Positions 49,438 through 60,306 of a stretch of DNA of 64,000 bases are shown here, in pieces; position 1 is the first letter of the stretch; each line of letters opens with the position of its first letter. Source of the stretch: Haematobia irritans (lineage: Eukaryota; Arthropoda; Insecta; Diptera; Muscidae); assembly GCF_050003625.1 (NCBI RefSeq), contig NC_134400.1, forward strand, positions 50,782,066 through 50,846,065. The letters run 5' to 3'. Under the pieces are notes generated by a model. The model saw only the letters and a program-made list of their open reading frames with translations, was not told the DNA's origin and made no database searches. Made by a program: the position numbers and the translations under genes.

Positions 49438-49505
49438 TAAAAACGAATTTTGACAAAAAAAAATTGTTTTTCTTTGTTAGACCGGGGACTTATCAACCAA
49501 CCATA

Positions 49506-49845
49506 TAATGGAATGTAACTGTTCTTTGTATTTCTCAAACTGCTCGTTATACATCAAAGGCATGTAGTGGGATTCTGTATTCAATTTTAACGATGAATCG
49601 CATCGTTAAGAAGGGATAACAAGAAAAATAACATCCAGCTATTCGGTAAACGTTTTAAACTACACTTACAATCGTTTAAAATCAACTGTGTTGTTTTCTG
49701 TTTGAATAACAATAAATATATCGTTAAGTAAACAACGAAGATTTTTTGGTTATTTATTTTCTCTAATGAATTGACGTTATCAGCAGAAAATTTCATTCAT
49801 GCAAAATAGGGTCTTTAATTATGTAGGTCACTTTTAATAGAAAAC
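49506..49845. other. No gene recognised
   Basis: Right flank of the mariner; unassigned AT-rich sequence. Confidence 0.45.
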
Positions 49846-49912
49846 AAGTAAGGAAAGTCTAATGTCGGGCGGTGCCGACTATATTATACCCTGTACCACT
49901 TTGTAGATCCAC
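49846..49912 (+). mobile_element. Solo HINE-B head
   Basis: AAGTAAGGAAAGTCTAATGT through TATTATACCCTGTACCACTT, then a break at CATCAGAG. 49913-50208 is unassigned. Confidence 0.65.
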
Positions 49913-50706
49913 ATCAGAGAACTGCAACCGTTGGTTTTTTTCGTATTTCAATCTTACCCACAAAATGTCGGTGCCAGTGAGTAAGACACCAATTACCATG
50001 CGATCTTTTACATTGATACAAATGCGAAAATAAAAACACCACAAGTATATAACAATGTTCGTATGCAGTGTCTTGCAATCTTAAACCAATCGACATCGAA
50101 ACAACTCTCGGTAAACAAAAACCGAGTGTGGCACTTAAGTGTGATTGCACCCAACAACAACAATTACCAGCAGTTGGCATTAGCTCAAGAGAATTGATAG
50201 AGTACCACACAAGTAAATACGGCCGTAAGTTCGGCCAGGCCGAATCTTATGTACCCTCCACCATGGATTGCGTAGAAACTTCTACGAAAGACTGTCATCC
50301 ACAATCGAATTACTTGGGTTGTGGTATCTTAAAACTTCTTAACATCGTTTTCTAAATTGTGAGTTAGTCCATACGTGGTATATATTAGACAAAAAAGGTA
50401 TGTATAGGTATGTCTACAAATAATTACGAATCGATATGGACTTTTGCACGGTACGTAGAGAGCCAGAATTGAAATATTGGGGTCGCTTATATAGGGGCTA
50501 TATATAATTATGAACTTGATATGGACCAATTTTTTGCGATTGGGGATCGATTTATCTGAGGGCTATATATAACTATAGACCGATATGGACTTAGTTAGGC
50601 ATGGTTGTTAACGGCCATATACTAGCACAATGTACCAAATTTCAACTGACTCGGATGAAATTTGCTCCTCCAAGTGGCTTCAAAACCAAATATCAGGATC
50701 GGTTTA

Positions 50707-52004
50707 AAGGGTGATACAGTCAAAATTTGGTCAATATAAACTTGACGTATTTCTTTCAATTTTGCATTTAAAAAACCTGAACACCCCTCATTTTGAAGAT
50801 GCGAGTGTGTAGAATGTTGCTCCTATTTTGATTTTGGAATTCACTCTTCAGTTGTCAAAATGCCGTCCAAGCAAGAAGAGCAGCGTATCAAAATTTTACT
50901 CGCGCATCGCGATAATCCGAGCTACTCGCACGCAAAGCTGGCAAAATTACTAAAAGTTGCCAAATCAACCGTTACAAATGTATATAAAGTGTTTGGGGAA
51001 CGTTTGTCGACAGCCAGGAAGTCTGGAACGGGGGGAAATCGAAAACCGGGAGCCGCTGAGACGACAAAGAGAGTTGCCGGTAGTTTCAAGCGAAAACCTA
51101 ACCTCTCTCTCCGAGATGCCGCAAATAAGCTGGGTGTATCGTCTACAACCGTGCATCGAGCCAAAAAACGGGCCGTACTATCGACTTACAAGAAGGTAGT
51201 GACTCCAAATCGCGATGATAGACAAAATACGACAGCCAAAGCGCGATCCCGGAGGCTGTAAACGACGATGCTGACGAAGTTTGACTGCGTGGTAATGGAC
51301 GACGAAACCTACGTCAAAGCCGACTACAAGCAGCTTCCGGGACAGGAGTTTTATACGGCAAAAGGAAGGGGAAAGGTAGCAGATATTTTCAAGCACATAA
51401 AACTGTCAAAGTTCGCAAAGAAATATCTGGTTTGGCAAGCCATCTGTACCTGTGGCTTGAAAAGCAGCATTTTCATAGCTTCCGGGACTGTCCACCAAGG
51501 AATTTACGTGAAAGAGGGTTTGAATAAACGTCTGCTGCCTTTCCTGAAGAAACACGGTTGTTCCGTACTGTTTTGGCCGGATTTGGCATCTTGTCATTAC
51601 GAAAAAGGCCATGGAGTGGTACGCCGCCAACAACGTGCAGGTGGTTCCCAAGGACAAGAACCCTCCCAACACGCCAGAGCTCCGCCCAATTGAGAAATAC
51701 TGGGCTATTGTCAAGCGGAACCTAAAGAAGACCAAAAAAACTGCTAAGGACGAGCAGCAGTTCAAGGCAAACTGGCTTTCTGCGGCGAAGAAGGTGGACA
51801 AGGTGGGTGTACAAAATCTGATGGCAGGTGTCAAGCGTGAGGCCCGGCAATTCGGGTTTGGAAAAGCGAAAGCCTAACTGAATATTTTTCCTGAATTTTA
51901 TACTAATTGAACTTGAAAAAGAAATTTAATTTGATTTTTTAAATAAACGATTTCACCGATTTACACGCGTTTTCCCTTGACCAAATTTTGACCGTATCAC
52001 CCTT
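50707..52004 (+). mobile_element. ITmD37E-type mariner element, copy 2
   Basis: TA at 50705-50706 and 52005-52006. Terminal repeats AAGGGTGATACAGTCAAAAT and the inverted AAGGGTGATACGGTCAAAAT. Longer than copy 1 because it lacks copy 1's internal deletions. Confidence 0.9.
50860..51877 (+). pseudogene. ITmD37E-type transposase pseudogene
   Basis: About 339 codons from MPSKQEEQ to GFGKAKA. Helix-turn-helix regions (SYSHAKLAKLLKVAKSTVTN; SLRDAANKLGVSSTTVHRAK), then the DDE core: first Asp in VVMDDETYV, second in FWPDLASCHY, third Glu in RPIEKYW, 37 residues after the second, hence DD37E. Two breaks only: a nonsense codon TAA at 51259-51261 where copy 1 has a Tyr codon (TAC), and a frameshift near 51610 after CHYEK, beyond which the frame from 51611 continues to the stop. 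Otherwise the protein is complete, so this is the younger or better-preserved copy. Confidence 0.9.
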
Positions 52005-52846
52005 TATGTATAGGTAAGTCTACAAATAATTACGAATCGATATGGACTTTTGCACGGTACGTAGAGAGCCAGAATTGAAATATTGGGGTCGCTTATATGG
52101 GGGCTATATACAAGTATGAACTTGATGTGGACCAATTTTTTGCGATTGGGGATCGATTTATCTGAGGGCTATATATAATAATAGACCGATATGGACTTAG
52201 TTAGGCATGGTTGTTAACGGCCATATACTAGCACAATGTACCAAATTTCAACTGACTCGGATGAAATTTGCTCCTCCGAGTGGCTCCAAAACCAAATATC
52301 GGGATCGGTTTATATGGGGCCTATATATGATTATGGACTGATATGGACCACTTGTGGCATGGTTGTTAAATATTATATACTACCACCACGTGTCAAATTT
52401 CAACCAGATCGGATGAATCAAATTTCAACCAGATCGGATGAAGTTTGCTTCTCCAAAAGGCACCGAAGGTGAAATCTGGGGATAGGTTTATATGGGGGCT
52501 ATATATAATTATGGACCGATATGGGCCAATTTTTGCATGGTGGTTAGATATGGTCTAAGACCATGTACAAAATTTCAGCCGGATCGGATAAAATTTGCTT
52601 CTCTTAGAGGATCTGGAAGCCAAATTTGGTGGTCCGTTTATATGGTGGCTATACGAAAAGTGGACCGATTAGGCCCATTTGCAATACCATCCGACCTACA
52701 TCAATAACAACTACTTGTACCAAGTGTCAAGTCGATAGCTTGTTTCGTTCGGAAGTTAGCGTGATTTCAACAGCAATATTTCAATGTGTTACAAACGGAA
52801 TAACAAAGTTAATATACCCCCATCCTATGGTGGAGGGTATAAAAAA

Positions 52847-53196
52847 AAACTTCCAAAGACGTATTATCGATCTTTTTGTATTTCAAGCATTTTCAATTTT
52901 ATGAAATTATGAACCTCTATTCAAGTGTACACCTTGATCAGTGTAAATTCAATTCATTTCGATCAGTAGTGTCTTCCAAATTTCAAATACTTTTATTCAA
53001 GTTCAAAAATTCGGCACTCGTCGCTAGACATTTCTAACGAATACCCCAAAATACCAATATTTATTAAAAAAAAAGAATCAATACCACCATCATAACAATA
53101 AAATTCTATATTTGGGGATATAGTTGAGTTGCTTAAGCTTTTGAAAATCTAATCCGAATTTTTAGATGAAAAGATATCGTCAATTAAACTTAATAT
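52847..53196. other. No gene recognised
   Basis: Unassigned AT-rich sequence between HINE-A and family D. Confidence 0.45.
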
Positions 53197-53747
53197 CCCA
53201 GCAAAAAATTTGGAAGTTCTTCCAAAGGCACAACTTTAAAAGCACTTCCAGAAGATGTACAGGAAGTACAGGAAGTTCTTTTCATTCAATTTTTTATAAC
53301 ATGTTTTTTCATATTTTTAATGGATAATTTTAACTTTTTTTGTTTCATATTGGTTAAAACCAGTTTAAGAATTCATAAGATGATACAAATTATTTAAATT
53401 TTGTCGAAAAAATGCTAAATTCAAACTGAAAAAATTGTGAATTTGTAAAAATATTCGAGGTCAAACGTTTCAGACAAGCGTTAGAATCCATTAAAAATTA
53501 TAAAAAATTCATAAAAATTATTTATTTGACAAAATATCACAGAATTTTTTAATTTACATCCAAAACATTGAATTCGGATCACACCTAAAGAAGTGATGCA
53601 AATTCAGTGCACCGGCTGTTGAAATGGAGGACTTCCGTCCTATGACAAGCCCATGTTAAATTCATCGATTCTGCGTCCATTTTGCACCACTTCCGGATCT
53701 AAAAAGAACATTTTCATTACTTTTTTGGCGAAGCTTTTTTTGCTGGG
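53197..53747. mobile_element. Family D MITE, uninterrupted copy
   Basis: Ends CCCAGCAAAAAATTTGGAAG and TTTTTTTGCTGGG form inverted repeats. 551 bp; the best reference for this family in the window. Confidence 0.8.
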
Positions 53748-53881
53748 ATGTTACTAACAAACACCGACAGTCGTCAGTTGCATTGTGTATTGGTGGTTGA
53801 TTTTTTTACCAATTGGTGTTTTAAGATTGCAAATATTGGTGTTTACTAAATACACTGGTCGGTTGCGGTAGATCGCAGCCG

Positions 53882-54290
53882 TTCTCTGATCCACATTTTC
53901 GCCATATCAAATCCGTCAAATGTGTTGGGTGCTACTATGAGCGTCAAAAGTGTGTCAAGTGTGAAACCCCATAAAACATATATAGTTTTTTAACCAAATA
54001 TAAAGTTTTATTCAACCTTATGAAAATAAAAGTGAAAAAACAACGATACCTTTGCAAAATTCTTTCTTAACAACATTTGTATAAAAAACTCAACATCAAA
54101 AGTGAGTCAACACTTGGATCACAACTCAATTATTATTGACTCACTTGGCGTACCACAAATGTGTTCACAGACAGACGGATATGGCTAGATCGACTCAGGG
54201 GCCGACCCTGAACAATATTGCCAAAGACAACATATGTCTATCTCGTCTCCTTCTGGGTGTTGCAAACATATGCACTAACTTATAATACCA
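53882..54290 (+). mobile_element. Diverged HINE-B fragment
   Basis: CATATCAAATCCGTCAAATG matches the head; AATGTGTTCACAGACAGACG and CTCGTCTCCTTCTGGGTGTT match the 3' region. Monomers missing. Confidence 0.6.
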
Positions 54291-54984
54291 AAAATGGATC
54301 CCTTCTCTATTACAAAAAGATTTTTCTGCAAAATTTTAAAAATCCGATGGTTCTAAGCCGTTCTAAGAATTTTGTTGGGCGGAACAGCCTTAAATGGTCT
54401 TAAATTAAAGGGAATTTTATATAAATTGAGAATATCGACAATTTTTCTCTTCCAGCATTGTGTATTTCTTTTAAATTTGCAAACAATTTCCAATTTTGCA
54501 AACTGTTTTTGTCATTCCACCGTTTTTCATAGAAGGGTTGCCAAGCGCAACGCAGCTTAAACAACAGTTGCTACAGATTAGTTAAAGAATGACACGATCG
54601 TTAGTGCAAATACATTTTTTCGTAGACAACGTAAACGATGCGATTATCGTGAAAAAATACAAAATCCCATTACTGCACAAGCCTATTCGAAGTAATCGAT
54701 TTTCTAGTGAAGGCAATTCACTCGACGAATGCTTAGATTAATGAATAGAACAGAAACACTGTAAAGCGATTACAGTGTTAAGCATTGCAGAGCCATCACA
54801 TTCAAAAGGAATCGTGTACAGTTCATTTCAATATTTTGGTTCTGTTGAAATTGTTACGATACGAGTAAAACATAACATTTTTAGTGAAGATATTTTGCTT
54901 TCGCAAAGACGAAACTTCGTATGCGACACGAAGTAACTATCAACCGAAAAATAAACACAATCGTCGATCAGTTGATTGGCAGAA
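54291..54984. other. No gene recognised
   Basis: Unassigned; frames of about 60 codons only. Confidence 0.45.
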
Positions 54985-55116
54985 TAGTGTTGTAAATTTT
55001 GATTACTTTTGACTACTCGTTACTTTTGAATTGAGTACTCGTTACTACTCGTTACTTTTATAAAAAAAAAAATTACAAAAGACATTGTGGGCACTTTTTA
55101 ATAATATCTTCCTCTT

Positions 55117-57513
55117 TTTATACCCTCCATCATAGGATGGGGGTATATTAACTTTGTCATTCCGTTTGTAACACATCGAAATATTGCTCTAAGACCCCAT
55201 AAAGTATATATTCTGGGTCGTGGTGAAATTCTGAGTCGATCTAAGCATGTCCGTCCGTCCGTCCGTCCGTCCGTCTGTTGAAATCACGCTAACTTCCGAA
55301 CGAAACAAGCTATCGACTTGAAACTTGGCACAAGTAGTTGTTATCGATGTAGGTCGGACGGTATTGGAAATGGGCCATATCGGTCCACTTTTACGTATAG
55401 CCCCCATATAAAGGGATCCTCAGATTTGGCTTGTGGAGCCTCTAACAGAATCAAATTTCATCCGATCCGGCTGAAATTTGGTATATAGTGTTGGTATATG
55501 GTCTCTAACAACCATGCAAAAATTGGTCCACATCGGTTCATAATTATATATAGCCCCCATATAAACCGTTCCCCCGATTTGGCTTTCGGAGCCTCTAAGA
55601 GAAGCAAATTTCATCCGATCCGGCTGAAATTTGGTACATTGTGTTAGTATATGGTCTCTAACAACTATGCAAAAATTGGTCTACATCGGTCAATAATTAT
55701 ATATAGCCCCCACATAAACCGATCCCCAGATTTGGCTTGTGGAGCCTCTAAGAGAAGCATATTTCATCCGATCCGGCTGAAATTTGGTACATTGTGTTGG
55801 TAGATGGTCTCTAACAATCATGCAAAAATTGGTCCACATCGGTCCATAATTATATATAGCCCCCATATAAACCGATCCCCAGATTTGGCTTGTGGAGGCT
55901 CTAAGAGAAGCATATTTCATCCGATCCGGCTAAAATTTGGTACATGGTGTTGGTAGATGGTCTCTAACAATCGTGCAAAAATTTGTCCACATCGGTCCAT
56001 AATTATATATAGCCCCCATATAAACCGATCCCCAGATTTGGCTTGTGGAGCCTCTAAGAGAAGCATATTTCATCCGATCCGGCTGAAATTTGGTACATGG
56101 TGTTGGTAGATGGTCTCTAACAATCGTGCAAAAATTGGTGCACATCGGTCCATAATTATATAAAGCCCCCATATAAACCGATCCCCAGATTTGGCTTGCG
56201 GAGCTTCAAAGAGAAGCAAATTTCATCCGATCCGGCTGAAATTTGGTACATGATGTTGGTATATGGTCTCTAATAACCATGCAAAAATTGGTCCACATCG
56301 GTCCATAATTATATATGGACCCCATATAAACCGATCTCCAGATTTGGCTTGCGAAGCCCCAAAGAGAAGCAAATTGCATCCGATCCGGCTGAAATGTGGT
56401 ACTTGGTATTGTTATATGGTCTCAAATAACCATGCAAAAATTGGTCCACATCGGTTCATAATTATATATAGCCCCCATATAAGCCGATCCCCAGATTTGG
56501 CTTGCGAAGTCTCCAAGAGAAGCAAATTTCATCCAATCCGGTTGTAATTTTGAACATGGTGTTAATATATGATCTTTAACAACCGTGCCAGAATTGGTCC
56601 ATATCGGTCCATAATTATATATAGCCCCCATATAACGTTCTCCAGATTTGACCTCCGGAGCCTCTTGGAGGAGCAAAATTCATCCGATCCGGTTCAAATT
56701 AGGAACGTGGTGTTAGTATATGGTCGCTAACAACCATACAACAATTGGTCCAATCACTCAAAAATTGGTCCATATCGGTTCATAACCATGGTTGCCACTA
56801 GAGCCAAAATTAATCTACCAAAATTTTATTTATATAGAAAATTTTGTCAAAATTTTATTTCTATAGAAAATTTTGTCAAAATTTTATATCTAGAGAAAAT
56901 TTTGTTAAAATTTTATTCGGTTCACAATAAAATTTTCATCATTGTCAAAATTTTATTTCTATAGAAAATTTTGTTCAAATTTTATTCGGTTCATAATCAT
57001 GGTTGCCACTCGAGCCAAAAATAATCCACCAAGATTTTATTTCTATAGAATATTTTGTCAAAAATCTATTTCTATAGAAAATTTTGTTAAAGTTTTATTT
57101 CTGTATAAATTTTTATCAATTTTTTTTTTGTATAGAAAATTTTGTCAAAATTTTTATTTCTATAGAAAATTTTGTCAAAATTTTTATTTCTATAGAAAAT
57201 TTTATTTCTATAGAAAATTTTGTTAAAATTTTATTTCTGTAGAAAATTTTGTCAAAATGTTATGTCTACTTTGTCAAACCGAATTATATACGTATTGGAT
57301 CGATCTTTTTTGATTTAATATATACCACGTATGGACTTACATACAATTTAGAAGATGGTGTTAGGAGGTTTTAAGATACCTTGCCATCGGCAAGCGTTAC
57401 CGCAACTAATTCGATTGTGGATGGCAGTGTTTAGAAAAAGTTTCTACGCAATCCATGATGGAGGGTACATAAGCTTCGGCCTGGCCGAACTTACGGCCGT
57501 ATATACTTGTTTA
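55117..57513 (-). mobile_element. HINE-A element, full length with six or more monomers
   Basis: Tail ATACCCTCCATCATAGGATG at the left; (GTCC)n at 55250-55275; monomers between 55400 and 56700; minisatellite 56810-57260 (TTTCTATAGAAA units); head with GCCTGGCCGAACTTACGGCC at the right. Confidence 0.85.
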
Positions 57514-57591
57514 AATTTAAAAACAGTATAGAAAAGCAAATTACATTATCCAGTTTTATTCTAGTGTTATAAAATTTGGTGTTGTAGATAT

Positions 57592-58083
57592 ATGGGTCTC
57601 GTTAGAAAAAGATTTTCACCAATCATTCAAATTTTTAGAGCCAATTTCGTATTCACTATTTGGTATTTTTTCGTCAGGGTATATCTAAATGGCATTGTGT
57701 ATTACTGTTGCTTGCAATTTGCAAACTTTTTAAATCCACCATTTCCACCATTGACAGTGGATGAAAATATTTAGCGATCATTTTTATCGTGAGACCCAAT
57801 GTTGAAATTTTCCAAGGGTTTTTGAATAAGCTTGGGTACCTTCTCTGAAAACAATTGGATTGAACCAGCTGAAGTCAACGACATTATTATTCATACTATT
57901 CGCATGAGACGTGATCCATGTGATGCTTTAAATTATAGCTCCCACCTACACCCAATGCAAATTTTTTCAAATGCAAACGTTTTCAAGAAATCGGATAAAT
58001 TTTTCACTTTGTTCAAAGGTGAAGCCATATATCCTTTTCGTGTTATTTTAACTGATAAAACGATTTTCGAAAACTTCAATTAA
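57592..58083 (+). other. Two unrecognised open frames (57592-57774; 57832-58083)
   Basis: Frames of 60 and 83 codons lie inside the putative TAGTGTTG element. The second has a fairly mixed composition (NDIIIHTIRMRRDPCDALNY ... KFFTLFKGEAIYPFRVILTD). No domain recognised. They could be the remains of a protein carried by the element, or chance frames. Confidence 0.2.
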
Positions 58084-58253
58084 TAATTTTCAAGAAGTCA
58101 ATAATTTTACTTCCAAACCGCCAACTTACTTACCGTCAGAAGAAAAAAACTGGCATTGAAGATATTGAGTACTCTTTTACTAGTAACGAGTACTCAAAAA
58201 ATTAGTCAGTAACGAGTACTTGTAATCAAATACTCGTTACTTTCCCAACACTA

Positions 58254-59133
58254 GTGAGCGGGTCTGTGCTTTTTATTCAGTGATGCCAATTTGGTGCGTT
58301 TAGCACCAAATGTAGTGCTTTTTCATTTCTAAACAGCACCAAATTGCCTTTTTGGTGCCTTTTCAAAAAAAAAAAATCACTAACTTGGTGCTTTCTGACA
58401 TTTTCATTTAGTGCTTTTGGTGCTTTCTTCATTTTGAAAAATATTAAGTTTAATTGATGCCGAATTTTTGAACTTGGTAATTAAAAACGTTTGTATTAAA
58501 TTCACAAAAGCACGCACAACTAAAATAAGCAATAGACTCCCTCCATATATTAATATTGTGAAAGTTGAAAGACATGACTGATCAAAATGAATTGGATGAA
58601 AGCATTAAAACTGATCATGGTGTATACTTGAATAGCTTCATAAAATTACAAATTCAATACACAAAATTCTATAATACATCTTCAGATCTATTGACTTTTT
58701 AAAATCTCTGTAGCTTTTTTGTTAATGAATATAAGTAAATATTTCAAAAGCAAAAGTTTCATATTTTGTTAAGATATTTATAATGGTTATCAAAATGGGC
58801 ATCATAGGGGTATACGAAGCGAAATAAAAAAATTAAAAATCAAATTTGACGTCGGAGTCAAAAATGACCAATGCACGAAATATGGCCCCTGATCAACCAC
58901 GAACAACGATATGCGTTTCTTTTCGATCGGACTTCAAATGACGGCACAGCACAATAAATTGTATTTCGGGGGGTCGTAGGGTGCACGAAAAAAAAAAGTT
59001 TTGGTGTTCTGAAATTGTCTTCGAATATGCTACAAAACTGGGGGTGACCGCATCAACTATCTGGTGTACTCTAAGCTTTTGGTGTTCATCAAAATGTGTA
59101 CCAATTGTTTTGAGACTCTCTCAAATAAATGTA
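58254..59133. repeat. TTTGGTGC-rich segment and unassigned sequence
   Basis: 58275-58440 carries many variants of TTTGGTGCTTTT and AGCACCAAAT on both strands, beginning CAGTGATGCCAATTTGGTGC. This looks like the end of a TIR element whose partner end I could not find. The rest is unassigned. Confidence 0.4.
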
Positions 59134-60170
59134 CACCCAACGAAAAGTAGATTTCTAAAATCAAGTTTCAAATTCTTATTTTTAGCCTGAATTCGTACTT
59201 AAAATTTTAAATACGCAAATACTAAGTTATACTCATATTAAGTACAGAATATGCTTATTTGTGCAATTCAAGTACCTAAAGTTTGATTCATTCTTGTTTT
59301 GAGTAAAAACAAGAAAATTGTTACTTAATTCGTCTGTGAGAGTTAGGTGCTGAGAGCACAAAATAGTTTTTTTCTCCTCAATGCTCTCATCGAACCCCCG
59401 AGCATCGTGTGTGTGTGTGCATGCTTACTGTTTGGCTTGCATTTGATTTGCTATCTTAAGCCGACTTTGGCTTGAAATATTCATTTATGAGCCAATGCAA
59501 AATAAAGTTTTGCTCTCCTTGTTACTCTCACAGATGTTTTACCTCCAAAAACTGGGTTTTCGATTGCATTTTGTTTGTCAAATTCTTTTAATATTATTGC
59601 GTACTTAGAACGTAAGTGACAGTGAAGTATTTTTGTCTCCTCACATGAAAGTGAGGAGAACGCAAAATTTTGAATATAAAGAAGTGAATGCATCATACAA
59701 ATGCATATATTGATATAAAAAAGAATAATAAAAAATACTTTAAAAATACATGAACTTATTTTTATTTTATTGGAATTAAGCGCACATTGAGATTAAAACA
59801 AGTACAAATTACACTAATATAAAGCGCATATAAAATAATATTGAATACGGTTCGGGATTAAATCAAAAACAGATCGTTCTTGAAACAAGCACATTATATT
59901 CAGGAATGCTAAATATTGATCCAAGCCATGATTGAATCAAGTACATATTAGGATTAAATAGAGCTTCACTAGGCTTGAATCAAGCACTTCTCGTACTCAA
60001 GGGAAGCACAAACACGATTGAAAAATTCTAAAATTAAGAAATCTGTACTTAATATTTTCGGGATTAAATTAAGAATATTCATCTTGGATTTAGAAAATCC
60101 GTACTTACCGTACTTTTGACACCGCTACGGCTTGAATCAAGTAAACTTTTCTCTATTATTTTTTTGTGTG
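59134..60170 (+). mobile_element. Family F MITE-like repeat
   Basis: After TA, starts CACCCAACGAAAAGTAG and ends TATTTTTTTGTGTG; ends are loosely inverted. Shares its body with 18698-20357 and its 3' part with 27030-27321. No coding sequence. Confidence 0.55.
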
Positions 60171-60306
60171 CACTCATGTAGCAAGTACACGTGTACTCTG
60201 CATATATTGCGATCGACTCAGAATTACCTCCTAAGTCGTTTTAGCTCTTGGCGTCCGTCTGTTCATGTATTTGTTGTTCGCTAAATTCCGTTTCAGATCT
60301 AGATAT

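Larger units (their letters stand above)
42750..49505 (+). mobile_element. Himar1-like: Himar1-like mariner (irritans type), heavily interrupted
   Basis: 5' terminal repeat ACAGGTTGGCTGATAAGTCC at 42750 after TA, then the characteristic 5' UTR (CAACCTTCAAATGATTCGTG, GAGATAGAGCGTCTTTTGTG). The UTR is cut at 42927 just before the start codon by a ~4.5-kb HINE-B. The gene follows at 47446, is cut and repeated (see separate entries), and the 3' terminal repeat AGACCGGGGACTTATCAACC ends near 49505, its last bases altered. The uninterrupted family element is about 1.3 kb, so about 5.4 kb here is insertion or duplication. Identification as Himar1-like rests on recalled family sequence. Confidence 0.9.
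50209..52846 (+). mobile_element. HINE-A element containing ITmD37E mariner copy 2
   Basis: Head at 50209 (ACAAGTAAATACGGCCGTAA), palindrome TTCGGCCAGGCCGAA. 5' body 50398-50705 is repeated after the mariner at 52006-52313, then monomers and tail CCTATGGTGGAGGGTATAAA. The GACG microsatellite is deleted. Confidence 0.85.
54985..58253. mobile_element. Possible hAT-type element (TAGTGTTG ends) split by HINE-A
   Basis: Left end TAGTGTTGTAAATTTTGATT and right end, read inward, TAGTGTTGGGAAAGTAACGA are followed on both sides by many CTCGTTAC/GTAACGAG motifs. HINE-A (55117-57513) lies between. Flanking 8-mers do not match, so the assignment to hAT is tentative. Confidence 0.4.

Noticed and set aside
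57832..58083. Endogenous viral element
   Set aside because: Considered because the frame looks protein-like and unplaced, but no viral domain or motif could be identified.
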